This document shows, in pieces, positions 1 through 11,110 of a stretch of 64,000 nucleotides of DNA; positions within the stretch are counted from its first letter, which is position 1, and each line of letters opens with the position of its first letter. The translations under genes were made by a program, and so were the position numbers. A model generated the notes under the pieces. It had not been told where the DNA came from and did not search any database. It worked only from the letters and a program-made list of their open reading frames with translations. The DNA comes from Parasponia andersonii (lineage: Eukaryota; Streptophyta; Magnoliopsida; Rosales; Cannabaceae): contig JXTB01000196.1 of NCBI GenBank assembly GCA_002914805.1, positions 1 through 64,000 of the forward strand, read 5' to 3'.

Positions 1-151
1 CCAAAATTACTATTTTACTCTTCTCCTGAACATGAAGGCATATGGTCAAATATATCAGGAATTCCATTCGAGTTCCTCTACTCCCTTGTTTCCCAGTACC
101 CACTCTTGTAAGCATCCTAGCTAATCGTTCCGAAACCATCTTGGCTGCCAT
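1..151 (-). CDS. possible 5' exon of an unidentified gene, cut by window edge
   Basis: Reading the minus strand from an ATG at 151, fifty codons stay open to the window edge. The start sits in a good plant context (AGG-ATG-GC) after a purine-rich leader. The peptide begins MAAKMVSERLARMLTRVG and is rich in Arg, Lys, Ser and Ala with few acidic residues, which would suit a mitochondrial or plastid transit peptide. No domain can be recognised in so short a piece, and an open frame of 50 codons can arise by chance. The lower composition bias of 1-200 compared with the AT-rich DNA that follows is the main reason for taking it seriously. Product unknown. Confidence 0.25.
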   Translation of the reverse strand, partial: MAAKMVSERLARMLTRVGTGKQGSRGTRMEFLIYLTICLHVQEKSKIVIL

Positions 152-284
152 CCTCTCTCCTGCAGAGAATTTTCTCTCCTGTCTTTGAATCTATGATGAC
201 ATATAATATAATAAATTATAAATTGGGCTCTGAATCAGTTGGAATTGGTAATTTGATTACCGGTAGGGAAGCTGATTATTTTTT

Positions 285-317
<33 letters not shown>

Positions 318-584
318 AACTTTTCTCTTCTGGAGGTTGTAAGGAATGAGAAGAACTTGGAATAGCTTGGTCCTCCAAAATTTAGTCCATGAACAAGAGG
401 AACAAGAGGAAGATACGATTTCCAAAGCTCCTAGGAAGGAAGAAATTTTCTTTTGCCATGAAATACCGCTCCCAAACGGGTCACTGCAAGGCACGAGCCC
501 ATCTAACGAGCTAAGTAAACGGAATTGACCCATGGACTAATTTCTGCAGCTTTTGGGACAAGGTTTGGGATTTAAATACCGACG
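152..584. other. flank without a supported gene; poly(T) tract
   Basis: Contains a long T run (about 281-316) and a moderately GC-balanced stretch (330-540) with overlapping short open frames on both strands, none resembling a known protein. It may be promoter or leader of the minus-strand frame at 151-1. Confidence 0.3.
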
Positions 585-1026
585 CCCTGTTTGGTGGGCC
601 AGACTAAGGCTTCAGACTGAACAAAGGAGTTTGGACTCGAGAGGAGATTGGATATCTGTTTGTTTTTTTCTTTTTTTCTTTAATAATTTTTTAATTAATA
701 TAAATATATATTAATTCAATTCCGATTTTTATTTTTTTAACTAAAAAATCTATTTTATTTTTATATATCTACTTTTCATAAATAAATTAAATTCGTATTA
801 TTTTATTTAATCATCATTTAAATTTATCTTTGCTATTTTTAGAATTATTTATTTATTTATTTATAAATACAATATAATTAGAACTACATTAAAAAAAATT
901 ATTATTATATTTATTTTGTTTTAGTTATATGTTGCACCGAACACAGTATAGTACTAAACAACACTATTCAATCCAATCTAATCCTATTCTATTTAATAGT
1001 TAAATCTAATCATGCGTGCCAAACGA
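585..1026. mobile_element. hAT-like MITE remnant
   Basis: The left end reads CCCTGTTTGGTGGGC and the right end, reverse-complemented, TCGTTTGGCACGC, the diverged short inverted ends typical of non-autonomous hAT-type elements. The ~440 bp interior is very AT-rich and non-coding. No convincing 8 bp target duplication is visible, so the exact ends are approximate. Confidence 0.4.
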
Positions 1027-1099
1027 GATATAAGACTTAAAAGTTAGGGATCAAAATGCCAAAGACTTTAAAAGATGAAGATTTTCGCTGCAAATTGCC

Positions 1100-2090
1100 C
1101 CACAAAGAAATTAGTTACTAGTTACTAGTTATCGATCTTGTTGCTGCTCATTAATTGTTGGTTACAACTTATAAGATTGGTTATTATAATCAATCTAGTG
1201 ACCAATTACTAATAAGGAATATAGTTACTAGTTACCAACATTACATATATCATCAGATTGTGTATTGGTTACAAGTAATTATTATAGTTACTAGTTTCCA
1301 AATTGGTGGGTAGTTTTAAGATTGATGATCGCCATTTTGTTTAATAGTAAGGTAATTTACCTTCTAGTTAATAATAACAAGATTGATTACTAGTTTCAAA
1401 AGAAAAAAAAAAAAAAACACATATATACACAATGACTAATTTGTGTCTGATAACTAGATTTAACTAATATGTTGCAAGTTACCAATTTCGTTTCTGGTTA
1501 TCAGTTTCTAATCTTATGACTGGTAATCAGATTATCAACTAAGTTAGTTATCTAAAGTAACCAGTCACCAATTTGATTATCGGTTACCAGTTCCTCATAA
1601 GTTACTAATTATTGGTTACCAGCAATCAAATTTGGTTATAAGATTGGTTTCCTATGATACTTGTTACAAGTATTGTAATTGATAACTAGTAATTAATAAC
1701 TAGATTTAACCAATATAGTTACTAGTTACTCATTTGGCTATCAATTACTAGCTACAAGACTAGTTCCCGTTATCTATTTTAATCACTGGTTACCGGTTAT
1801 TAATTACCTATTTGATCATAAGTCTTTGATTACCACTTTGGTTAATGATTTCTAGTTATCATATTCATTTTAGTTACTAGTTTTTGACTTTTAGTTATAA
1901 CTACTAATTTCGTTACTATTTTTTGGTTATTGATTATCACCTTAGATACTAGTCTATAATTTCTTGTTATCACTACTAATTTGGAAAAGATTTTTGGTTT
2001 CTACTACCAACTTATTTATCGGTTTATTTAGTTCTTAGTTTCTCTAGTTTCTCTAGTTACTAATGATCAATCACACCAATTCAATTTGGT
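1100..2090. repeat. degenerate minisatellite of GGTTACTAGTTACCAA-type units
   Basis: About 1 kb made almost wholly of variants of TTACTAGTTACCAATTTGGT, with units running in both directions (TTAGTTACTAGTTAC, GGTTACCAGTTCC, TTACCGGTTATTAATTACC). Unit length drifts (roughly 15-25 bp) so this is an old, eroded array. The same motif family fills 31490-32310, mainly in the reverse orientation. No coding potential. Confidence 0.6.
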
Positions 2091-4177
2091 TACCTATTCA
2101 ATATGAAAATATTTAGCTAGAATAATGATTCAAAATAAGTCATCATTCAAGAATAAGGTAGACATATATCAGTGCATTAAAGTACTCCAATTTTAAGAAT
2201 AATCCAAGATAAAGAAAAATTGAGAATATTCACAAAGAAATAGAAGAACATAAGAGCCAATTTAGAAGAATGATTGTTAAATATACTATGACCATCTATA
2301 AAAATGGGCAAATCATTTTCAGAAACTGATTTCCAGAACATTAGAAAATAAAAGCATTATTTGAATGAAAATAAATTAATCCTTTTAGTTCGGAATTTTT
2401 TGTAGTCAATTGGAACAACCCCTGTAAGAGATCTATGGCAACAAAGTTTCATAACTCATAAATTAAAAACTAAAATTCATGATGAATAAGGAAAACTCCG
2501 GTTTCGCCATTGACACATGATCCATTTCATCAGTTTCTAAGTTGATTCCACATTCATGCATTTCTGCCCATGTAACAAAATCATAAAATTATTATTATCA
2601 TAAGATACCAACCCAAAAGATACCAACCCAAAAGAGAAAAATCAAATATAAATTTTTCTCAAAATATTTGCAGACCTAAATATTTGAAAAAAAATTAAAA
2701 AGTAAAAATTGAAATTGCCCATCCTATTAATGAAATACTCCTACACATAAAACCAACAACTACACTAAAAATTCATATGGTTTTGGAGAGGACATCCTTG
2801 GATAGAGATGAGTTTTCACTCAATCATGGTGGATCTGAGGAATAACAAGGTAGATCTGGAAGAAGAAGAAGAAAAAGACGACAATATGTCTATGGGTCCT
2901 TCGTAGAGACCCACTTTCTTTATCTAGCCATTGATTCAGTCGACTGGTGGATTTAAGTCTCTAAGGAACCATAGATATGAATAAGAGAGGAAAAAAGGAG
3001 ATAAAAGAAATAAAAATGGTATTTTCTTAAGAATCACTGTATGAAAACCATTTAAAATCGTACAGTGTACACTAATATTATTAATTAAGAAACCTTGTTT
3101 TCTCTAGTTTTCCCATTTTTTTAAGTTTTTAGACTATGGGCCAGAATCATAGTCTAAAAAATTGAAAAATCCTAAATAGGTTAAAATTTTTGAGAAATTC
3201 TAAATTTGTCTAGAAAATTACTACTCTTTAATAATATACAGAAAAATATCATTTTTTTTAAATTAGTACATTTCATAAGTACTCGAGATATTCAATAAAG
3301 TTACATGGAGTAATCAAAGAGTTATTTAAGATAATTAGTTCGGTTACCTTAAGTAACATGAGAGATTACCTCAAGCACTTCATCAATTAGTGAAAAATAA
3401 TATTTTTGTAAGTATTTATAAAGTGATATTTTTCTAAATAATTTTAGAATTTTTCAAAAAAATAAAAACAAAGATTTTTCAAAAAATAAAAAATAAAAAA
3501 TTTACCACAAAAAATCAAATTTCCTCTGAAATTTTTTCGTGATCGCTTGGAGCCGCAACTTAAGTTACTTCGTATAATAATTTCGTTTGAACATTTTATT
3601 TTGCATAGTTTTGGTGGCGGTCTGTTTTCGATGCTTGATTTTTGATAAAGATGAAAGTTTTTTCTTTCTTTTTTTTTTTTTCGTTTTTTCTTTTTCTAAA
3701 AATATCTATTGGTTGATAGTGAATCAGTTCATTTAGTTGATAGTAAATTAGTTGACATACCCTTTTTGTTAGGGATGGAGCCAACAATTTTGTTTAGTGG
3801 AGCTATAACTATACTTTGTCAATTTCATTGGGATTATTTTATTATTTTCTAAGTTTTAGTGGGGACTTTGTATACAATTTAAGCTAAAAAACTAAAAATA
3901 TATATAAATTTCTTAACAATTTAACAGAGAATACAAAAAGTGGGGGCTTAAGCCTCACTAACTTGTACATGCCTGCGTCTCTCTCTGCTCTTCCTCAAAA
4001 GAGAGAAAAAAAATAAAATCAGTTGGTATACTCAACATATGAGTTGATAAGCTTTTTCTTTTTTTCTTATGCATTGAATAGCCTCCCTTAACGGCTAAAC
4101 TGAAATATGTCAAGCAAACATTAGTGATTAAGATTGTCTTGGCTTCCACTGGTATTTGAAAATTGATTTCTTTGCTC

Positions 4178-4214
<37 letters not shown>
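2091..4214. other. AT-rich intergenic DNA, no gene seen
   Basis: No supported gene. A stretch near 3770-3990 (GGATGGAGCC ... GGGGGCTTAAGCC) looks like an old dispersed-repeat fragment but I cannot name it. It ends in a (TA)n microsatellite at 4179-4214 which borders a MITE. Confidence 0.5.
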
Positions 4215-4216
<2 letters not shown>

Positions 4217-4463
4217 TTGCCAATTCAATAGATATTTTTTTATTTTACTTATAGGTAGGTATTTTTTTTTTAGCCGTTGGATCACCATTAGATGGTAATC
4301 CAATGACTATAATAAAGTACATAAAAAGACGTGCATTATTAATGCTCTTTCTTTCTCTTATTTTTTATAATAAAAAAATATACATGCTAAATTTTCATTG
4401 ACTAAATTGACTAAATTGATACTTATGTATAGATAAAAAAAAATATCAACTAAATTGGACTGT
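4215..4463. mobile_element. MITE family 1, copy A (GGTTGCCAAT ends)
   Basis: Starts GGTTGCCAATTCAATAG directly after (TA)n and ends near ...CAACTAAATTGGAC. Shares with the copies at 34110 and 22687 the inner motifs GTTGGATCACCATTAGATGG and a region with CATTAATG next to a run of A or T, plus poly(T)/poly(A) blocks inside each end. About 250 bp, non-coding, imperfectly palindromic. Confidence 0.7.
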
Positions 4464-4480
4464 CTACCTGTTTTTGTTTA

Positions 4481-4618
4481 TTGAAAGGCTAGTATATAAT
4501 CTAACGACCAATATTAATATTCCAAAGAATCAAATGAAAACTACCAAGTTGAAAGGCTAGTATATAATCTAACGACCAATATTAATATTCCAAAGAATCA
4601 AATGAAAACTACCAAGTT
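4481..4618. repeat. two perfect tandem copies of a 68 bp unit
   Basis: The unit starting GAAAGGCTAGTATATAATCT at 4483 recurs identically at 4551; identity extends 2 bp to the left. Perfect identity implies a recent duplication (or an assembly artefact). Non-coding. Confidence 0.9.
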
Positions 4619-5230
4619 TTGTATTTCTTTTCTTCAACAACTAAGTTTAAACGAAACCATTCGAAAAAAAAAAATAGTGGGGGAAGAAGAAATTTTCTGC
4701 GTCAAGTTGAATGACTAGTTCAACTTTGCTTATATGCATTCAAAAAATGTAGATAGTGTTAATTTTTTNTGGAATTTTTTTTTAATATAAACGGGGTTAA
4801 ATGTGGAATTAAACACATGATATTGAGTCAAATTAATCACATGGAATTGAGTCAAATTAAAATGGAATTAGGCAAGAAAACAAAAGCAGTCTAAATTGGT
4901 GTGCCTATTATTAGTACTAAGAACTCCTTATAAAAAGACTGATTATTACTACTATTGAAATGTTGCAAAAGTACTTTCAAAAAAAAAAATGTTGCACAAG
5001 TGTAATAATTTATAAGCACAAAAAAAAATCCTCTATTAAAAGTGCGTATTTGCGAATATTTTTAACTCCCATTTGTTTATGTACTACTTAATTTTGATAT
5101 AACATGATGTTCAACAAGTACTAATGTATTCTATTTCAAGTATCTTAACAAAATCCTTTAAAAAATGTCTTAACTTAAAAAAATGATAAAATAATACACT
5201 ATTAATAATTAAATGATAAAATGTCCATAT
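4619..5230. other. AT-rich intergenic DNA
   Basis: No gene or clear element seen; one undetermined base at 4769. The last bases, AAAATGTCCATAT ending at 5230, are the left target duplication of the following SINE. Confidence 0.5.
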
Positions 5231-5331
5231 AAAATTATGGTCTTCGATTTAGTTTGATTGATAACCATACTCACTTCTAATATTGAGATATAGATATAGA
5301 ATTCAATTCCTCCCACCTAAGGTCAAAAAAA
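5231..5331 (+). mobile_element. very short tRNA-derived SINE with target duplication
   Basis: About 100 bp: an A-box-like segment (TTTAGTTTGATTGATAACC), a B-box-like segment (AGAATTCAATTCCTCCC) about 40 bp further on and an A-rich tail. It is flanked by the direct repeat AAAATGTCCATAT (ending at 5230 and again at 5342), which identifies the ends. Essentially only a tRNA-like head plus poly(A). Confidence 0.65.
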
Positions 5332-5867
5332 AATGTCCATATTATTTATTGGCTTTCCCCTTTACCTAGAATTATTAATACCATTTTTTTCATTTAAAAA
5401 AATAATACCATTTTCTCACAAAAACTTAAATGATGCTAGGTATCCCATATTTGTTTTTTTCCCTTTACCTATAATTAATAATGCCATTTTTTTAATAAAA
5501 ACTTATATAATGCTAGATATCCCAAATAGTTAATCAAAATTTAAGAATAATATTAGAATTCTCAAATAATTTACTAAAATTTTAATATTAACACGTGTGA
5601 TAAATGAGTTGTCACCATTGAATTAGTAAATAGTTTAAATCTATTTGTGATGAATTTCAATGCAACAATTGAATTATGACAATTCACTTACTACATGTGT
5701 TGGTAAAAAAATTTCGATAAATTAGTTAGTACACCTAGTATTATCCAAAAACTTAATACAAAATAATGTCTTTCTTTTTTTTTTGAAGCTTTAATATATA
5801 TAAATATACATATATATGGGTACAAAATCATTATGTATTTTCTTTTACCTAGATATTATTTTGACTA
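5332..5867. other. AT-rich intergenic DNA
   Basis: Nothing supportable; a local imperfect duplication is seen between 5340-5420 and 5455-5530 (TTTACCTA-AATTAATA-CCATTTTTTT). Confidence 0.4.
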
Positions 5868-5995
5868 ATTAAAATTTAATATACACATTTTTTAGAAAAA
5901 AATAACATTAATGATACATATCTTTTCATGCATATCATTATAACTATTAGATCAGTGTTAGATGAGTTAAAAAAATATTTATTTATAGGTAAAAT
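5868..5995. mobile_element. MITE family 1, decayed copy F
   Basis: Retains the family order: GACTAATTAAAATTTA, then AACATTAATGATACAT, then ATTATAACTATTAGATCA, then TATTTATAGGTAAAA. Shortened to about 130 bp; outer ends not clear. Confidence 0.45.
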
Positions 5996-8944
5996 GAAAT
6001 CTTCTGAACTTTTATATATATATATATATATATATATTTCCTATTTGTTATACGCTGAATGTGATCCCTATGCATGATGACAATAAAAACAAATTATTTT
6101 AAGGGAAAAAAGAGTAAATAAATAAACCCACTTGTAAAATTCTTCGATAGCAATTTTTTTTTTTTAATAATTTTGTTCAATGATGGGTCTTTCATGATTT
6201 GAGGGCGTAATTTATTCAATTATTTGCATAAAATCTCACCATATTAGCATGGGCCCCTTGACTAAATCTCTTAGTTGTTGTTTGCCTGGATTAGCATCCA
6301 TGAAGTCCTCGTGCTCTGAACCAATTTAATGAGGAATTTGTTTTTTCTTTCCCAGAAAAATTATATATTTATTCAAGGAATATATATTGTTAGCTCATAG
6401 CTGTCTTTTCTGGTTTGATTTCCTTGATTCTGATTTGTTGCTATCAAATAATTCAGAGAAACAGATATTTTAACACCTTTTATGTATCGTATGACTCCAC
6501 AAATTTGGACCATATACAATGTGAATCTAACAGCTTTAGACTTTAGTTTAGTATCAAACGGGCCTGGCTCATTGTTTTTAATTTTATTAGTATCTATCAT
6601 TGCTAGACGATGACGTGTGAAAAAATAGTATGTTTGTCGAACGATTTACTCAACAAGCCTCGTAAAACGAACACTCCAAATTTACTACCAAGATTACTAC
6701 CTTATGGAAAGTTCATAATTTTTAGCAAAAATATTAAATATGTATACTCTTCGATTATTATCACATTAGATTCAGAAATGCAACTCTAACTTCAAATTAT
6801 TAATGCAATTTTAATGTGTAATTTATTTTTTTCCCACTTTGAGTCAAGTGTGAGAGTGTAAACATTATTAATATTATTGTTATTATTAAAATGATAATAT
6901 AGTGGAAGTCGAGACAACTCTTTCTTCTTAGATTTAAGACTTTCATGGTCTAAATTTCGAAGATTTTATACGGATCAAAATCAACTTTCACAAAAAAATA
7001 TCTGTCATAATATCAACCATTAATTAACTAGTGCCGCGATAGGTTAGGAACTCGAAATGACGGCACAACACAAGCCACCGTACCTAGGAGGCTCCGCATT
7101 GCTGTAAATCAACTCTGGTTTCGTCCCCGAACCCCTCCTCGACTCATCCTCTTTTATCTGATTGTAAGGAATTCAATGTATTTGATGTAGACCAAAAAGA
7201 AGTGGCGTCCCGTGAGCTGATCAATGTACTCGAAATATACTAGCAGCTATTACAATATAGATTAAGGTGTCTAATTCACATAAATATAATCAACAATAAA
7301 AAAATAATAAAAATTGAAAATAAAAATTAACTGAAGAATAAATTAAAATAATAATCACAAAATAATAAATAAAATACTAATATGAGAAAAATGAGATTTA
7401 AGGATTTACTTAATTATTCGTTTAATTGTTACCAATTTTGATTCCTATTTATTACTCAATTTTATGTTTCATATCCTAAATACATAACTGGAAAATATAG
7501 CAATTATGAACAAATATTAATCTAAAGTATTCAATATAATAAATTCTTCCAACTAACACCAAAAATAATTTATCTTATTAGTTCTTTAAGATCGATAATA
7601 TATCACAGAGACAATACTGCAGATAAAAATCAACTAATAAAACAAGTATAATTATAATCTAGGTTAAATCACCACATAAAGAATACATGATCAAATTTAT
7701 ATAAGAAACTAGAAAATAATATATTGAAACTAAGAAGAATATTGAATAATTTAACAAATCAAATTTATGAACGTTGAAGTACTCTTAAGAATCAAAGTTG
7801 GAAAACAGAAACTACATAATTAAGATCATCTCTCTATCCTCTCTAAAAATTAACATAATCTCGCACTCTCTCTAAAAAAAATAGAATTTTCTCTCTCAAT
7901 ACTGGTGTGTTTTTTCTTCCTCATGTTCTGGCTATTTATAGATGAATTTGGAGTGTTTTGCAAATTTATTCGTTTCTAATGATGCTTTTGGATAGTGTGT
8001 CAAATTCGCACAATTTTTTTTTCTTTTCTCTTTCTTCCTTTTCCTTAACATTTTCTTAGTATTGAAAAATAATCTCGTGCCACAGAAATCGGTGAGCCTG
8101 GCACAAAAATCGCACCTGATTGGACAAAAGCATAGTCAAAGTCTTTGGCCTGAGGTGGTGCCTCTTGAACGGTTGCACGAAGGATGTGAGGCACATGAAC
8201 GAACAGGGCTATACCTGTCGCCTGTTTCGGACGCACCACTTCCCTCGTGTGTAGTCCACACACTCGTTTGGTGGGTTTTGGCCAAGATCGCGGCTTCTCT
8301 TCACTCGCGTTTAGCCTTATATTTTCCCGAATTTGTTTTCTTTTTCTTTAATCTAAATCTGGATAAAAATAAACTAAATCAAAATTAAAATTAAAATTAA
8401 CCCAAGACATAATCTAATCAAATAGAAATATAATCCGAATTTGATTTAAATAAAACTAAATCATCCTAAACTAAACTAAATTAAAAAAATTAAATTAAAT
8501 ACCTAAATCTAATAAAATTATATCTAAATACTAAAAATCAAATTAATTATAAAGTAACCTAAATTAAACTAAAATCACACAAAAACACACAAAATATATA
8601 CGAAAAAAAAACATAAATAACTCTATTTTCATAGAGTTAATCAGTTGGGTTGGGAGAGTAACTACCTCTTCACTCTTCTTCAACTGATTTAGATACTGAA
8701 TTATATTTCTTGGAGAGAAGTGCAAAGTCATAATATCCGTCAGAAAAACCAATTCTAATGGTGAATGATGATTTTGAAGAGCGAATAGGCCTCTCTCACA
8801 AAGTTGGAGTTATACTCATATTAAATTTTGTGTTTCCTCCTTGATTGTTGGCCAAATATAACAATTTTTCTAATTTTTCATTTATTATAAATGAATTATT
8901 TGTATTTTTGATTGTTGTATAGATTTATTTATCATACTAAAGTC
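5996..8944. other. intergenic DNA with a GC-richer islet and a minus-strand TATA motif
   Basis: Mostly AT-rich without a gene. 7030-7240 and 8080-8330 are clearly GC-richer. On the minus strand CTATAAATAGCC (about 7930-7941) is followed by an AG-rich leader, and the 8080-8330 islet lies upstream of it; this arrangement resembles a retrotransposon LTR promoter in minus orientation, but I cannot define ends. Open frames at 8062-8388 and 8045-8263 overlap each other and match nothing I recognise. Confidence 0.35.
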
Positions 8945-9505
8945 ACATTTGGCTTGTTGTATTGTATCGTATTATATTATATTATATTATTATATTACAA
9001 TACTATATTTGGTTTAGTATTGTACAAAGATGTTGCATTAAAAGTTAATTTTTGAAAAATACCATTTTAGAAATTATTCTAGAAAAATATCATTTAAAAA
9101 TAATTATTCAGAAAAAAATACCACCTCTAAAATTACCATTTTTTAAAAATTATTTTTTAAAATTCCACTTTCTAAATTTAATTTTATAAAAATATTACTT
9201 TTAAAAATTTATTTAGAAAAATATCACTTTTAAAAAGATAAAGCAATGAGAGAGAAACAAAAGAGAGAAAAATTAAAAAAAGAGAAAATAATGAGAGAGA
9301 AATTAAGATTAGAAAAAAATAAGAATAGTCAATATTGAACAATACTATATTATAATTCATATAATAGATACATTTTTTTTGGTATTTCTCCGTGTTACAT
9401 CAAATTTTAATATTGTATTAAATAGTACAATATAAAAGTATAACTAAATATAATATTATATTTAATTATATATAATACAGAGTTGTTATATAATAAACCA
9501 AATAT
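8945..9505. mobile_element. palindromic MITE-like element (CATTTGG ends)
   Basis: Left end CATTTGGCTTGTTGTATTG and right end (reverse complement) CATATTTGGTTTATTATATA are alike and continue inward as AT-rich inverted sequence containing repeated ACAATACTATA. The middle (9050-9240) holds a degenerate array of AAAAATATCACTTTT-like units. Non-coding. Target duplication not seen. Confidence 0.45.
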
Positions 9506-10315
9506 GGCTGAAATCATTAATTTAATAAATAAAATTTTAGTTTGATTAAAAAAATGATAATATGATGATTGTAGGGGGGGAATTAGTTTGAACAAAACAA
9601 TGGACAAAAGGCACTGACCTTAACGGACAAAATGAGCGAGACGTGGACTATTTAGCTTTCAAGAATATTTTAATAAATTCATTGCAACGTTGCTGGTACA
9701 ATATGGCGTGTGGGACCTCCTTTACGACCCCTTAATCTTCTGGGTTCCACATAACCCTACACTCTTTTTCTCCTTTTTTTTTTTTAAAAAAAATAATAAT
9801 AATTTTCTTTACTTGGACCCATTTCTACGCCCGATCAAATCTCATCATCACATATACTACTTACTTTTCACAATTTTCATATGAAAAAATAGCATCACAT
9901 ACCGTAAATACTACAAATTTCCATATCACACGCAATTACACATATACAGTATATATATATATATATATAGTGTACTTAAATCAATCCGTTCAAAATGTAT
10001 ATTACTAATTAATTAAACATTTAAGTAAATATTTTAAAATATAAATCGTTAGTGTGTACATGTCTTGGTGAAAATTCTAATTAGGTAGGTTGAGAGTCGC
10101 TGTAGAGGAGCGCGCAGACCATTTCCACTTCCCTACAAAAACCCCCCCATTACTCTACTCTTCTCTCCTAACTCGAGTCCTCCCCCCCTCTCTCTCTCTC
10201 CTTCTCAGTCTCTCCTCACATTACAATTACAATTTACATCTTCTCATTACTCTCACTCATCAAAACTAATAAATAATATTCTCTACTGATCAGACTCTCT
10301 GCTTTATCATCATCA
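9506..10315. promoter_or_regulatory. 5' flank and probable leader of the DREB gene
   Basis: Contains (TA)n at 9951-9969 and, from about 10140 to 10240, a C/T-rich tract of the kind found near plant transcription starts and leaders (Y-patch-like). No unambiguous TATA box can be assigned. The start codon at 10316 is the first in frame after this leader. Confidence 0.35.
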
Positions 10316-11110
10316 ATGTCGAATACATCACCGGATGAAAGCAGCACCAATTCATCATCACCATCACCATCACCATCTTCTTCTTCTTCTTCTTCTTCGT
10401 CCTCTCGAATAATGCTCCATACTCATTCGAAAAAGATCAAAAAGATGCTCAAGACAAGAAACTCATCCGAGTGTACCAGTACAAGTACTACTAGTAAACA
10501 CCCAATCTACCGCGGGGTTCGAATGCGGAGTTGGGGAAAGTGGGTGTCCGAAATCCGAGAGCCCCGGAAGAAGTCCAGAATTTGGCTCGGCACGTTCGCC
10601 ACGCCCGAAATGGCCGCCCGGGCCCACGACGTCGCCGCTCTCGCCATCAAAAGCGCAAACTCCGCTGTTCTCAATTTCCCAACCCTTGCTGACTCGCTGC
10701 CTCGGCCCGCTTCATTAGCACCGCGTGACATACAAGCCGCCGCTGCCGAAGCCGCCGCTATGGTTGTACTCGACGCGAATTCGACTAAAAATACGACTAC
10801 GTCACTGTCGTCGTCGTCTTCGTCTTCGAATGATGATTCGGAACCGGAGGAGGACTTAGGCGAAATTGTAGAATTACCGAACATAGAAGACACCACGTTT
10901 GAGTCGGGCGAGTCGAGGAGCGAGTTCATGTTGGTTGACTCGGTGGATGGTTGGGTGTATGAGTATCCGCCCTTATTGGGATTGGAGCAGCTGGCACATG
11001 GAGATGGAGGGGCTGAAGTATTCTATGGGGAATTTTCTGATCAGATATTGGCTGCTGAGAGTTTGGTTCCGAGTGACGCCATTGAAGGTCTAGTACTGTG
11101 GAGTAATTAA
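10316..11110 (+). CDS. DREB subfamily A-4 (TINY-like) AP2/ERF transcription factor
   Basis: A 264-residue, single-exon nuclear transcription factor. Residues 12-30 are a Ser/Pro run, followed by a Lys/Arg-rich segment (39-47, likely nuclear localisation). The AP2 domain is residues 64-121 ([19 protein letters not shown] ... WLGTF ... [11 protein letters not shown]); it carries the DREB-type V14 and E19 that favour the DRE/CRT core. Directly after it, [20 protein letters not shown] at 129-148 is the group III (A-4) signature. The C-terminal half is acidic (residues 174-205), suggesting activation, and ends in LVLWSN, like the LWSY-type tail of relatives. The gene is much more GC-rich than its flanks and has no intron, both usual for this family. 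By family it would regulate abiotic-stress or growth genes; targets are not visible here. Which Arabidopsis ERF is orthologous cannot be told by eye. Confidence 0.95.
   Translation: MSNTSPDESSTNSSSPSPSPSSSSSSSSSSRIMLHTHSKKIKKMLKTRNSSECTSTSTTSKHPIYRGVRMRSWGKWVSEIREPRKKSRIWLGTFATPEMAARAHDVAALAIKSANSAVLNFPTLADSLPRPASLAPRDIQAAAAEAAAMVVLDANSTKNTTTSLSSSSSSSNDDSEPEEDLGEIVELPNIEDTTFESGESRSEFMLVDSVDGWVYEYPPLLGLEQLAHGDGGAEVFYGEFSDQILAAESLVPSDAIEGLVLWSN

Noticed and set aside
8045-8388. Overlapping frames on both strands in a GC-richer islet
   Set aside because: Mutually overlapping, no recognisable domain; the islet looks like decayed LTR or promoter sequence.
10507-10929. 140-codon minus-strand frame within the DREB gene
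   Set aside because: Shadow of the GC-rich AP2 gene; antisense translation without family features.
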